A DNA stretch of 64,000 bases from Alistipes putredinis DSM 17216 (GTDB lineage Bacteria > Bacteroidota > Bacteroidia > Bacteroidales > Rikenellaceae). The DNA is taken from assembly GCF_000154465.1 (NCBI RefSeq), contig NZ_DS499579.1, forward strand, positions 434,001-498,000, written 5' to 3'. Positions 41,909-50,867 of this stretch are shown piece by piece; the first letter of the stretch is position 1, and each line of letters starts with the position of its first letter. The notes under the pieces were generated by a model. The model was not told where the DNA came from. It searched no databases and saw only the letters and a list, made by a program, of their open reading frames with translations. The translations under genes and the position numbers were made by a program.

Positions 41909-42889
41909 ATGACTCTGTTGAAGGAAAAAATAACTTTCGGGACGATTATGGGCGTAGTACGGGAATATTTCGTGATGACGATCGGTATTCTCCTCTACAC
42001 GTTCGCGTGGATCGCCTGTATTCTGCCCGCACACGGTACCGGCGGCGGTGCCACGGGTGCGGCGCTGGTGTTGTGCGGGGCGATCGAAAACCTGTTCAAC
42101 TTCCAGATTAACATCGGTACGATGGCGTTCATCGTCAATGGTATTCTGCTGCTGTTCGCAGGTTTCATCATTGGTTGGAATTTCGGTATCAAGACGATTT
42201 TCTGTATCATCGTGCTTCCTGCGTCGCTGAACTTTTTCCAGGAAACACTGCCCGGCGTGCAGGCGTGGCTCGCGGAACTGGGCGTTATCCCACCCGATGC
42301 GATCAGCCTGTTCGGTAATCTGGAACCGCTGCTGCTGGTCATCATGGGCGGTATGCTGTCCGGTGTGGGTATCTATATGTGTTTTCGTCAGGGCGGTTCG
42401 ACCGGCGGTACGGATATCGTGGCGCTGCTGATCAACAAGTATCATCCGATCAACTACGGCCGTGTCGTGCTGGTGACCGATTCGCTTATCATCTGTGCAT
42501 CGCTGCTGGTGGGCAACGGCATCGAGACGGTGATCTACGGCTTCCTGCTGACGGCGGTATTCGGTCTGAGCACCGATGCGTTGCTGGCGGGCAACCAGCA
42601 GTCGAATCAGATTCTGGTCATCAGCCATGAGCACGACCGTATCGCCGCAGAGATCGTCGAGAAGGCGCATCGCGGGGTGACGATGCTCAACGGCATGGGA
42701 TGGTACACGAAAGAGTCGTCGCAGGTAGTGATGGTTATTTGCCGCAAACGCGAAACGGCCGACATCCTCAAGATCGTCCGCAACCTCGACCCCAAGGCGT
42801 TCGTTTCGGTGGCTTCGGTAACGGGTGTTTACGGACAGGGCTTCGGTATCATCGACGGCGGTATGCTCAACGGTATGAAGAAGAATTAG
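41909..42889 (+). CDS. YitT-family membrane protein (DUF161/DUF2179)
   Basis: A 326-aa protein with five to six transmembrane segments in the first 220 residues (including RQGGSTGGTDIVALLINKY, a family hallmark) and a soluble C-terminal DUF2179 domain (about 230-315: RGVTMLNGMGWYTKE, VICRKRETADILKIVRNLDPKAFVSV). Function unknown. A terminator follows within 25 bp. Confidence 0.88.
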   Translation: MTLLKEKITFGTIMGVVREYFVMTIGILLYTFAWIACILPAHGTGGGATGAALVLCGAIENLFNFQINIGTMAFIVNGILLLFAGFIIGWNFGIKTIFCIIVLPASLNFFQETLPGVQAWLAELGVIPPDAISLFGNLEPLLLVIMGGMLSGVGIYMCFRQGGSTGGTDIVALLINKYHPINYGRVVLVTDSLIICASLLVGNGIETVIYGFLLTAVFGLSTDALLAGNQQSNQILVISHEHDRIAAEIVEKAHRGVTMLNGMGWYTKESSQVVMVICRKRETADILKIVRNLDPKAFVSVASVTGVYGQGFGIIDGGMLNGMKKN

Positions 42890-42911
42890 GGAATCTTCTT
42901 CGATTTGAAAT

Positions 42912-42948
42912 AATACTCCTCGTCGATCCGGCGGGGAGTATTTGTTTT
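42912..42948 (+). terminator. Intrinsic terminator after the YitT gene
   Basis: AATACTCC (42912-42919) pairs with GGAGTATT (42935-42942) and is followed by TGTTTT. Confidence 0.75.
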
Positions 42949-43079
42949 CCGGGAATAATGCGTAACTTTACCCGAAGAAAAACCGAATTGATTCCGTCGT
43001 TTTGCGGTTGCGGCTCGGCTCCGGACGGGCCGGTCGGTTCCGCAGCCTGAAAGCACTCCTTTTCGATCCTGCTACGACC

Positions 43080-45326
43080 ATGCGCTATGCCGACATCGTA
43101 CTTCCTCTGGCCCAGCCTCTCTACACCTTTGCGGTGGCGGAAGGCGTGACGCTTTGCGAGGGGATGGCCGTAGTCGTGCCTTTCGGCCGATCGAAGATCT
43201 ACACGGGCATCGTCTGGCGGCTGCACGACCGGCGCCCCGATTTCAAGACCGTCAAGACCGTCTCCCGCGTGCTCTACGGTACGCCTCTGCTCGACGAGCG
43301 GCAGCGCCGTTTCTGGGAGTGGGTCGCCGATTATTACATGTGCACGCTGGGCGAGGTGATGCGCGTGGCGCTGCCGTCGCTGATGAAGCCGAGCGGACAC
43401 GGCGAGGAGGAGTTTGCTGCCGACGAGTTCCGGCCCCGCCGGGAGTGGTTCGTGGCCCTGGCCGGCGAAGCGCTCACCGCCGACGGGCTGGCCGCCGCGC
43501 TGGAACGTATGGGGCGTCGTGCCCCCCGGCAGCGGGAGGCGCTGGAGGAGTTGGCTGCCCTTGCGCCCGACGGGGCGGAAGTCGCCCGGAGCCGACTCGC
43601 CGCCGATCGGACGGCTCTCGCTCTCCTGGTGAAAAAGGGGTTATTGACCTGTATCGAACGGGAGGTCGCACCCGGTCCGGTGACTGGCGGTGCGCAGTTT
43701 CGTCTGCCGACGCTTTCCGCTGCGCAGCGGAAGGCTGCCGAGGAGATCCGTGCCGTGTTTGCCGATCGCGCGACCGTGCTGCTGCGGGGTGTCACCGGTT
43801 CGGGCAAAACGGAAATTTATATGCACTTCGCTGCCGAGGTGCTGGCCCGGGGCGGACAAGTGCTGCTGCTCGTGCCGGAGATCGCTCTCACGGCCCAGTT
43901 GGTCGATCGGCTCCGGCAGGTTTTCGGCGAGCGGGTGATCGCCTATCATTCGAAACTCACCGACCGCAAGCGTACGGAGCTTTACCTCCGCCTGCGGGAT
44001 TCTGCGGGCGGCGAGCTGGTGATCGGGGCCCGTTCGGCGATCTTCCTGCCGCTGCGCCGCCTGGAGCTGGTCGTGGTGGACGAGGAACACGATCCCAGTT
44101 ACAAACAGACCGACCCGGCGCCCCGCTACCAGGCACGCGACTGCGCCGTGCTGATGACCCGACTGCTGGGGTGCCGTACGCTGCTGGGCAGCGCTACTCC
44201 GTCGCTGGAGAGTTATTTAAACGCTGCGACCGGAAAATACGGCAGCGTGGTACTGGCCGAGCGTTACGGACCGTCGCGGATGCCGCAGATCCTCGTGTCC
44301 GATACGATCCGTGCCGTGAAACGCGGCGAGCGGCATGCCCATTTCAACAAATTGCTGCTCGACCGTATGGAGGAGACCCTCGGCGGAGGCGGTCAGGCGA
44401 TGCTTTTCCAGAACCGGCGGGGTTTCGCACCCTATGTCGAGTGCCGGGAGTGCGGCTGGACGGCCCGCTGTCCGGATTGTAATGTGACTCTCACGCTCCA
44501 CAAGGGAAGCGGTCGTATGGTCTGTCACTATTGCGGTCATACGGAGCCTGTTCCGGCCAAGTGCCCCCATTGCCGGGTGACCGAACCCGTGCCGATGGGC
44601 TTCGGGACGGAAAAGGTCGAGGAGGAGATCGCCCGCGTTTTCCCCGAGGCGCGGGTCGCCCGGCTCGACCGCGACAGCGTTACCTCCGAGCGTGCTTTCC
44701 GGCAGATCGTCGAGGCCTTCGCCCGGGGCGACGACGATATTCTGGTGGGGACGCAGATGATTACCAAAGGATTCGATTTCGGCGGCGTGGAGCTGGTCGG
44801 TGTGCTCAACGCCGACAATCTGCTCAACAATCCCGATTTCCGTTCGGCGGAGCGTGCATTCCAACTGCTGATGCAGGTGGCGGGCCGCGCCGGTCGGCGC
44901 GAAAATCCCGGAACGGTCGTGATCCAGACCGCTGAGCCGGGACATCCCGTCTTGCAACAGGTGATTGCGGGCGATTACGAGGCGATGGCTCGTCAGCAGC
45001 TCGCCGAGCGGAAAGCGTTCTTCTATCCGCCCTATGCACGGCTCCTGAACCTGTTGTTGCGTCACCGCGATCCCGTGACGCTGCGCCGTGCGGCCAACGC
45101 CCTGGCCGCCGCCCTGCGCGAACGGTTCGGGCGGCGCGTGCTGGGACCCACGGCCCCGCCCGTCGATCGGGTACGGGGCGAGTATCTGGCGACCCTGCTG
45201 CTGAAGGTCGAGGCGGGGGCTTCGCTGGCCCGGGCTCGCGAGGCGGTGCGCGGGATTCTCGACCGGGTGGTCAAAAGTCCCGAATGCAAAGGCGTTACGA
45301 TTCTCTGCGATGTCGATCCTCAATGA
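43080..45326 (+). CDS. priA: Primosomal protein N' (replication restart helicase)
   Basis: A 748-aa SF2 helicase. N-terminal 3'-DNA-binding domain (about 1-105), winged-helix region, Walker A GVTGSGKTEIYMHF near 240, DEEHDPSYKQ near 338, and the paired zinc sites CRECGWTARCPDC and CHYCGHTEPVPAKCPHC near 455-500. Then come GTQMITKGFDF and QVAGRAGR. It reloads DnaB at stalled forks, and dnaB lies 2 kb downstream. The frame extends slightly upstream (43002), but MRYADIVLP is the family N-terminus. Confidence 0.96.
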   Translation: MRYADIVLPLAQPLYTFAVAEGVTLCEGMAVVVPFGRSKIYTGIVWRLHDRRPDFKTVKTVSRVLYGTPLLDERQRRFWEWVADYYMCTLGEVMRVALPSLMKPSGHGEEEFAADEFRPRREWFVALAGEALTADGLAAALERMGRRAPRQREALEELAALAPDGAEVARSRLAADRTALALLVKKGLLTCIEREVAPGPVTGGAQFRLPTLSAAQRKAAEEIRAVFADRATVLLRGVTGSGKTEIYMHFAAEVLARGGQVLLLVPEIALTAQLVDRLRQVFGERVIAYHSKLTDRKRTELYLRLRDSAGGELVIGARSAIFLPLRRLELVVVDEEHDPSYKQTDPAPRYQARDCAVLMTRLLGCRTLLGSATPSLESYLNAATGKYGSVVLAERYGPSRMPQILVSDTIRAVKRGERHAHFNKLLLDRMEETLGGGGQAMLFQNRRGFAPYVECRECGWTARCPDCNVTLTLHKGSGRMVCHYCGHTEPVPAKCPHCRVTEPVPMGFGTEKVEEEIARVFPEARVARLDRDSVTSERAFRQIVEAFARGDDDILVGTQMITKGFDFGGVELVGVLNADNLLNNPDFRSAERAFQLLMQVAGRAGRRENPGTVVIQTAEPGHPVLQQVIAGDYEAMARQQLAERKAFFYPPYARLLNLLLRHRDPVTLRRAANALAAALRERFGRRVLGPTAPPVDRVRGEYLATLLLKVEAGASLARAREAVRGILDRVVKSPECKGVTILCDVDPQ

Positions 45327-46020
45327 TATAAAGGGGCTTTTTCTGCCGCCTGTCTGTCCCGTATGCGGCGGCGAGTTGCACGAGGGCGAGGGTGCTTTCT
45401 GTATGATGTGCCGTACGTTGGCACCCCAGACCGGATTCTGGCGCCGTGCGGACAATCCGCTGGCCGAGCGGCTGCGCAATGAGTTTCCCGTCGTGCAGGC
45501 CTCGGCTTTTCTCTGGTTCGTTGCGGGCAGTCCCTGGCAGCGGGCCATTCATGGTTTCAAGTATTACAACCGCTGGCGCACGGCCCGCGACCTGGGTGCC
45601 TGGTATGGCGGCAACCTTGCCGACAGCGGACTGTACGGAAGCGTGGACTGCATCGTTCCCGTGCCGCTTCATACCCGGCGGTTGCTGGCCCGGGGGTACA
45701 ATCAGGCTGCCTATATCGCCGAGGGGATCGCTTCCCGGATGGGAGTGCCGGTGGAGGATCGGGCGGTCAGTCGCCTGCGCAACAACCCGAGCCAGACGAC
45801 CCGTTCTTCGGCCGGGCGCTGGGAGAACGTACGCGACTTGTTTGCGGTCGCGCGGCCCGGAGCGTTGGCCGGACGGCACGTGCTGCTGGTCGATGACGTG
45901 GTGACTACCGGTTCGACGCTGCTTTCCTGCACCGAAGCTCTCCTTCGTGCGGTGCCCGACTGTCGGGTCAGCATTGCTGCACTGGCCGTTTCGCGCCGCC
46001 ATTTCGGATTGGATCGGTAA
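45310..46020 (+). CDS. comF: ComF-family phosphoribosyltransferase-like protein
   Basis: A 236-aa protein with an N-terminal zinc finger (CPVCGGEL and CMMC) near 16-36 and a phosphoribosyltransferase-fold domain with VPVPLHTRRLLARGYNQA near 118 and the PRPP motif VLLVDDVVTTGSTL near 190-203. In naturally competent species ComF helps DNA uptake; in others its role is unclear. It overlaps priA by 17 bp. Confidence 0.92.
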   Translation: MSILNDIKGLFLPPVCPVCGGELHEGEGAFCMMCRTLAPQTGFWRRADNPLAERLRNEFPVVQASAFLWFVAGSPWQRAIHGFKYYNRWRTARDLGAWYGGNLADSGLYGSVDCIVPVPLHTRRLLARGYNQAAYIAEGIASRMGVPVEDRAVSRLRNNPSQTTRSSAGRWENVRDLFAVARPGALAGRHVLLVDDVVTTGSTLLSCTEALLRAVPDCRVSIAALAVSRRHFGLDR

Positions 46021-46093
46021 CTTCGATCGAGTAGTCTTTGCATTGACAATGAGGTGTTTCGGTTGGATTTTGCTCCGGCCAGGTCCGAACGGG

Positions 46094-46125
46094 TTTGGCT
46101 TGTCACTTACCTTTCGCTATCTTTG
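46094..46125 (+). promoter_or_regulatory. Consensus promoter P1 upstream of the lysO-like pair
   Basis: TTTG (46094-46097), exactly 20 nt, then TATCTTTG (46118-46125). It is the distal of two promoters before the exporter genes. Confidence 0.7.
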
Positions 46126-46179
46126 TAGAAGATAGGATGCGCCTCGGAAAACTGGGAACAAGTTCCTGTTTTCTCTCGG

Positions 46180-46194
46180 CTTTCGCTATCTTTG
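46180..46194 (+). promoter_or_regulatory. Second promoter copy P2 upstream of the lysO-like pair
   Basis: CTTTCGCTATCTTTG at 46180-46194 repeats 46111-46125 exactly, 69 bp downstream, including the -7 box TATCTTTG (46187-46194). Its -33 is poor. A short inverted repeat GGAAC-AA-GTTCC lies between the two copies. Confidence 0.55.
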
Positions 46195-46276
46195 CAGCGC
46201 GAAATTTGTGTTTTATAATATTTTTCCGGCGGGGTGCAATGTATCTCGTCGGGCTTTTTTAACTGTCGATTGAGCT

Positions 46277-46561
46277 ATGTTTCGTATCGTTTTGCTGTTG
46301 TTTGCCGGAATCGGAGCGGGCTATCTGCTGCGCAACTGGTCGTTTGTGGCCAGGCTGGAGCGGGGAGTATCGCTTACCGTGTGGGCCCTGCTCTTCGTTT
46401 TCGGTGTTACGATCGGTTCCAACCGCGAACTGATCGTCAATTTCGGACGTTTCGGCTGGCAGGCCGCCGTGATCGCCTGCCTCGGCGTCGCCGGGAGTTT
46501 CGCGGCGGTATTCGTCGTCCGGCGTTACTTTTTCCGGAAAGGAGGGAGCGATGAGAGATAG
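46277..46561 (+). CDS. LysO-like exporter, N-terminal half
   Basis: A 94-aa membrane protein with three hydrophobic segments and TVWALLFVFGVTIGSNRELI, resembling the N-terminal part of the lysine exporter LysO (DUF340). In Escherichia coli LysO is one chain of about 300 residues; here it is split, with this gene overlapping the larger one by 11 bp. It ends in a basic cytoplasmic tail. Both halves look intact, so this is a two-gene arrangement rather than a broken gene. Confidence 0.75.
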   Translation: MFRIVLLLFAGIGAGYLLRNWSFVARLERGVSLTVWALLFVFGVTIGSNRELIVNFGRFGWQAAVIACLGVAGSFAAVFVVRRYFFRKGGSDER

Positions 46562-47171
46562 TCTGATCGTTTTCGTTTTTTTTGCAGTCGGCGTGGCGCT
46601 CGGTTATGCCGATGCCGTCCCGACGTGGCTGTTGGATCCCGATCTGCCGATGATTATTCTTTCGGTGATGGTGGTGCTGGTCGGCTTGGGACTCGGGGCC
46701 GGCGACAATCTGCACTATATGCTGCGCACGTTCAACTGGCGGATGCTCCTGTTGCCGCTTTGTACGATCGTCGGCACCCTGCTCTTTTCGGCGCTCGGCG
46801 TGCTGGTGCTCCGGGGATTCAGCCTGACGGACTGTCTGGCCGTAGGCAGCGGTTTCGGCTACTATTCGCTTTCGTCGGTGCTGATCGCCGACCTGAAGAG
46901 CGCGACGCTCGGCGTGCAGGGCGCCGCCGAGTTGGCGACGGTCGCTTTGCTGGCCAACGTCGTGCGCGAGATGATCGCCCTGTTCGGAATGCCGCTGTTC
47001 GCCCGCTGGGGCGGTCCGCTGGCCCCGATCTCGGTGGCGGGCGTGACTTCGATGGACGTGTGTCTGCCTTCGATCGCCCGTTATTCGGGCAGCGACCTGG
47101 TGCCGCTGGCCATCCTGCACGGCATCGTACTGGAGGTGTGCGTGCCGATTCTGGTCGGTGCCTTTTGCTGA
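46551..47171 (+). CDS. LysO-like exporter, C-terminal half
   Basis: A 206-aa membrane protein with about six hydrophobic segments and the family blocks VGSGFGYYSLSSVLIADL and SVAGVTSMDVCLPSIARYSG. This matches the C-terminal two thirds of LysO (lysine efflux, related to thialysine resistance). The overlap with the N-terminal half suggests equal expression and assembly as a hetero-oligomer (inference). Confidence 0.8.
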   Translation: MRDSLIVFVFFAVGVALGYADAVPTWLLDPDLPMIILSVMVVLVGLGLGAGDNLHYMLRTFNWRMLLLPLCTIVGTLLFSALGVLVLRGFSLTDCLAVGSGFGYYSLSSVLIADLKSATLGVQGAAELATVALLANVVREMIALFGMPLFARWGGPLAPISVAGVTSMDVCLPSIARYSGSDLVPLAILHGIVLEVCVPILVGAFC

Positions 47172-47300
47172 CCGAAGGGACCGTAAAAAAGAATCGACAG
47201 AAAGCCCCTTTTTATCGACATCTTTCCGGCCCGGGAGAATCCCCTGCCGGGGATCGTTCGATTGTAAACAGATTTTTCGACAAAACGGGGTCCGGGGCGT

Positions 47301-47331
47301 TTTGATATGTCGCCCCGTTTGTCTATTTTTG
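47301..47331 (+). promoter_or_regulatory. Promoter of dnaB, embedded in alternative hairpins
   Basis: TTTG (47301-47304), 19 nt, then TATTTTTG (47324-47331), 22 nt before the dnaB ATG. The -33 sits in the loop of CGGGGCG/CGCCCCG (47293-47299 with 47311-47317); AAACGGGG (47283-47290) can instead pair with CCCCGTTT (47313-47320). The hairpin may also terminate the upstream operon. Confidence 0.6.
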
Positions 47332-47353
47332 AAAGTTGAAATCCACGTAACGA

Positions 47354-48916
47354 ATGGCTAAAGAATATACCCCCGCTTCGCGCAACCGCGAAGCGTTCGC
47401 TGCAATGACCGATACCCCCGGCAACGTGCCTCCGCAGGCCGTCGAACTGGAGGAGGCGGTGCTCGGCGCTCTGATGCTCGAGAAGGATTCGATCATCACC
47501 GTGCAGGAGTTCATCACGCCCGAGGCTTTCTATACCGAAGAGCATCGGACGATCTACCGCGCGATCGAGGAGCTCTCGACCGAACTCAAACCGATCGACC
47601 TCTATACGGTCACCGAGCGGCTGAAGGTCCGCAAGGAGTTGCAGAAGGTGGGCGGTGCGTCGTACCTGGCGCAGCTCACGCAGAAGGTGGGCTCGGCGGC
47701 CAACGTGGAGTTCCACGCCAAAATCATCGCCCAGAAGTACGTGCAGCGGGAGCTGATCCGCTCCGCGACCGAGATCCAGCGCCGTTCGTACGACGAATCG
47801 ACTGACGTGACGGAGTTGATCGGCTATGCCGAGAGCGAAATCTTCAAGGTGGCCGAAGGTCACGTCAAGCGTTCGGTACAGTCGTCCAAGGATTTGCTGG
47901 CCAAGGCGCTGATGCAGATCGAGGAGGCATCCAAGAACACGTCGGCCTTCAACGGCGTGCCTTCGGGTTTCATGGCCATCGACCGCGTGACGCTCGGCTG
48001 GCAGTTGTCGGACCTCATCATCGTGGCGGCACGCCCTTCGATGGGTAAGACCGCCTTCGTGTTGTCGATGGCCCGCAACATGGCCGTCGATCACGAACGT
48101 CCGGTGGCGTTCTTCTCGCTCGAGATGTCTTCGGTGCAGTTGATGATGCGCCTTATCATCGCCGAAACGGGTATTCCGGGCAACGATATCAAGAGCGGCC
48201 GTCTTACGCCCGAGCAGTGGCGCCACCTGGAGTCGGCGACCAAGCCGCTGGGGGCGGCCCCCCTTTACATCGACGATACGCCGGCGTTGTCGGTCTTCGA
48301 ATTCCGCTCGAAAGCCCGGCGTCTGAAGATACACAACGACATCCAGATCATCATCATCGACTATTTGCAGTTGATGACCGGCGGAACGCAGGATTCGAAG
48401 GGCAACCGCGAACAGGAGGTGGCTTTCATCTCCCGCACGTTGAAGGCCATCGCCAAGGAGTTGAACGTGCCGATCATCGCCCTCTCGCAGTTGAGCCGTG
48501 CTACGGAGCTGCGCGGCGGTTCGAAACGCCCCCAGCTTTCGGACCTGCGCGAATCGGGGGCCATCGAGCAGGACGCCGACATCGTGGCTTTCATCCATCG
48601 TCCCGAATATTACGGTATCAATCAGGACGAGAACGGTATGCCGACGGCGGGTATGGCCGAGATCATCATCGCCAAGCACCGTAACGGTGCGGTCACGGAT
48701 GTCAATCTGCGTTTCCTGAAGGACCAGGCCCGCTTCGCCGATGTGGACGAAACGCTGATGCCGGAGGCGGGCAGTCGCCCTGCGCCGGGGCAGTACGAGG
48801 ATGTATCGAGCGGTTCCAATTCCGGGCTGGGCGGCTTCGGCGGCGTGCCCGAGGAGTTCCTTACGCCCGGTGTGTCGGGGGCGCCCGTGAATCTGAACGA
48901 GGAGGAGCCGTTTTAG
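47354..48916 (+). CDS. dnaB: Replicative DNA helicase DnaB
   Basis: A 520-aa hexameric helicase. The N-terminal domain begins VPPQAVELEEAVLGALMLEKD near 25. The RecA-like domain has Walker A ARPSMGKT near 225, the FFSLEMSSVQLMMR block, Walker B IIIIDYLQLM near 335 and SQLSRATELRGGSKRPQLSDLRESGAIEQDAD. No intein is visible. The Gly/Ser-rich C-terminal tail is unconserved. It unwinds DNA at the fork with primase. It has its own promoter. Confidence 0.96.
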   Translation: MAKEYTPASRNREAFAAMTDTPGNVPPQAVELEEAVLGALMLEKDSIITVQEFITPEAFYTEEHRTIYRAIEELSTELKPIDLYTVTERLKVRKELQKVGGASYLAQLTQKVGSAANVEFHAKIIAQKYVQRELIRSATEIQRRSYDESTDVTELIGYAESEIFKVAEGHVKRSVQSSKDLLAKALMQIEEASKNTSAFNGVPSGFMAIDRVTLGWQLSDLIIVAARPSMGKTAFVLSMARNMAVDHERPVAFFSLEMSSVQLMMRLIIAETGIPGNDIKSGRLTPEQWRHLESATKPLGAAPLYIDDTPALSVFEFRSKARRLKIHNDIQIIIIDYLQLMTGGTQDSKGNREQEVAFISRTLKAIAKELNVPIIALSQLSRATELRGGSKRPQLSDLRESGAIEQDADIVAFIHRPEYYGINQDENGMPTAGMAEIIIAKHRNGAVTDVNLRFLKDQARFADVDETLMPEAGSRPAPGQYEDVSSGSNSGLGGFGGVPEEFLTPGVSGAPVNLNEEEPF

Positions 48917-49049
48917 CGGAGCCGGCTCCGGTTTCCGCGTCCGGTTTTGCCGCATTCGCGGCGGGGGCGCCGCTCTGGAAGTGCGGGTCCGGAAATTCGG
49001 ACCGGAGCTGGAGGAAGATCGCTTGATTGTATAGTGAAAGATCGATAAT

Positions 49050-50591
49050 ATGTTCGTCAGTACGTATGCAGGGGCTGTTGCCGGGATCGACGCCGTGAAG
49101 GTGACCGTCGAGGTCAATCTCACCGGGGGCGGTCTGGGACTCTATTTGGTCGGACTGCCGGACAACGCCGTCAAGGAGAGCGAGCAGCGTATCCGGGCGG
49201 CTTTCGAGAATACCGGTCGCAAGATGTCGGGCCGCAAGGTCGTGGTGAACCTCGCTCCGGCCGATCTGCGCAAGGAGGGGGCGGGTTTCGACCTGCCGAT
49301 CGCCGTGGGGATTCTCGCCGCGATGTCCGAGGTGAGCGGGGAGTTGCTTCCGACGACGATGTTCGCGGGCGAGCTCTCGCTCGACGGAACGCTGCGGCCC
49401 GTACGGGGTGTGCTGCCCCTTGCGGTCAAGGCCCGGGACGAGGGGTTGCGGCGGCTCGTGGTGCCGGCCGAAAACGCCGCTGAAGCGGCGGTCGTGGAGG
49501 GGGTCGAAGTGTACGGTCTGCACTCCCTGGGCGAGGTGATCGCCCTGCTGAACGGGGAGCGGAGATTCGATGCGACGGTGCCGGTGGATGCCGAGGCAAC
49601 TTTGGCGTCGCAGAGTGCCTATGCCGAGGATTTCGCCGACGTGAAAGGACAGACGGCCGTAAAGCGGGCGCTGGAGATCGCGGCGGCCGGAGGACATAAC
49701 GTGTTGATGATCGGTGCGCCCGGTTCGGGTAAGACGATGCTGGCGCGGCGCATGCCGACGATTCTGCCTCCGCTCAGCGTCGAGGAGGCGTTGGAAACGA
49801 CCAAGATACACTCCGTGGCGGGAAAATTGGGCGCAGAGAGGGGATTGCTCTCGCAGCGTCCGTTCCGTGCGCCGCATCACATGACTTCGCAGGTGGCGCT
49901 GATCGGCGGCGGACAGTCGCCCCAGCCGGGCGAGGTGTCGCTGGCGCACAACGGAGTGCTGTTCCTCGACGAGCTGCCCGAATTCGGACGCAGCGTGCTC
50001 GAAGTGCTGCGGCAGCCGCTGGAGGATAAGAAGATCATGGTTTCGCGGGCGAGATACAGCGTGGAATATCCGGCCAATTTCACCCTCGTAGCGGCCATGA
50101 ATCCCTGTCCCTGCGGGTATTACAACCACCCGACCAAAGAGTGCACCTGCCCGCCGGGTGCGGTGCACCGTTATATGGGACGTATTTCGGGCCCGCTGCT
50201 GGACCGCATCGACTTGCAGGTCGAGGTGACGCCGGTGGCTATCGGGGAGATTTCGCAGGTGCGGCCTTCGGAGCCGAGCGCCGCGATCCGCGAGCGGGTG
50301 ATTCGGGCGCGGGAGGTGCAGGCGGAGCGTTTTCGTGGGGTGCCGGGCGTGCATACGAACGCCATGATGAATGCCAGAATGCTGCGCGAGTTCTGCCCGC
50401 TGGATCAGGCGGCGCGGGAGCTGCTCGAACGGGCGATGGTGCGGCTCGATCTTTCCGCCCGTGCCTACGACCGGATCGTGAAGGTGGCCCGCACGATCGC
50501 CGATCTGGAGGGGACGGCCGACATCGGTGCGGCGCATCTGGCCGAGGCGATCAACTACCGTTCGCTCGACCGGGGAAGTTGGGGCCGGTAA
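49050..50591 (+). CDS. YifB/ComM-family Mg-chelatase-like AAA+ ATPase
   Basis: A 513-aa protein: N-terminal Lon-S5-like domain (LVGLPDNAVKESEQRIRAAFENTG and DLRKEGAGFDLPIAVGIL), AAA+ domain with Walker A GAPGSGKTMLARRMPTILPPL near 225 and LFLDELPEFGRSVLEVLRQPLE near 305, a cysteine cluster near 350 (NPCPCGYYNHPTKECTCPPG), and a C-terminal chelatase-like domain. In naturally transforming bacteria ComM is a branch-migration helicase. Together with comF and dprA-type genes it may aid recombination; direct evidence here is only family membership. Confidence 0.93.
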   Translation: MFVSTYAGAVAGIDAVKVTVEVNLTGGGLGLYLVGLPDNAVKESEQRIRAAFENTGRKMSGRKVVVNLAPADLRKEGAGFDLPIAVGILAAMSEVSGELLPTTMFAGELSLDGTLRPVRGVLPLAVKARDEGLRRLVVPAENAAEAAVVEGVEVYGLHSLGEVIALLNGERRFDATVPVDAEATLASQSAYAEDFADVKGQTAVKRALEIAAAGGHNVLMIGAPGSGKTMLARRMPTILPPLSVEEALETTKIHSVAGKLGAERGLLSQRPFRAPHHMTSQVALIGGGQSPQPGEVSLAHNGVLFLDELPEFGRSVLEVLRQPLEDKKIMVSRARYSVEYPANFTLVAAMNPCPCGYYNHPTKECTCPPGAVHRYMGRISGPLLDRIDLQVEVTPVAIGEISQVRPSEPSAAIRERVIRAREVQAERFRGVPGVHTNAMMNARMLREFCPLDQAARELLERAMVRLDLSARAYDRIVKVARTIADLEGTADIGAAHLAEAINYRSLDRGSWGR

Positions 50592-50609
50592 TCGAATGGG
50601 GATGTTGCG

Positions 50610-50867
50610 ATGAAGAAGTGGAAACCGGAAAGGAGGGACGGATTGCTGCTGCTGGGCATCGGGCTCGGTGCGGCGGTGGGACTGTTGCGCGGTGCGGTGC
50701 TCGCGTGGCTGCCGGTGGGCGTGGCGCTGGGGCTGTGTCTGCGGGGCGGGGCCGGAACCCGCAGCGGAAGCGGTAAGGATTCGTTAGGAGATATTTCGGA
50801 TAAAAATCAGGAATTTTATGCCGGCGGGGATGCGTCTGCCGAGGCTGGAAACGAAAATAAAATATGA
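50610..50867 (+). CDS. Small membrane protein preceding murG, unknown function
   Basis: An 85-aa ORF with a basic start, one long or two short hydrophobic helices (about 12-45) and a polar Gly/Ser/Asp tail. Its stop TGA overlaps the murG ATG (ATGA), good support that it is translated. It lies where ftsW often stands before murG in dcw clusters but is far too short to be FtsW. No family recognised. Confidence 0.55.
   Translation: MKKWKPERRDGLLLLGIGLGAAVGLLRGAVLAWLPVGVALGLCLRGGAGTRSGSGKDSLGDISDKNQEFYAGGDASAEAGNENKI

Noticed and set aside
46137..46262. 41-codon ORF between the two lysO promoters as a lysine leader peptide
   Set aside because: It contains a single Lys and no Lys run, encloses the second promoter, and no attenuator hairpin pair follows.
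48917..48930. Perfect 14-bp palindrome after dnaB (CGGAGCCGGCTCCG)
   Set aside because: No loop and no U-tract; too short and GC-rich to call a terminator or operator.
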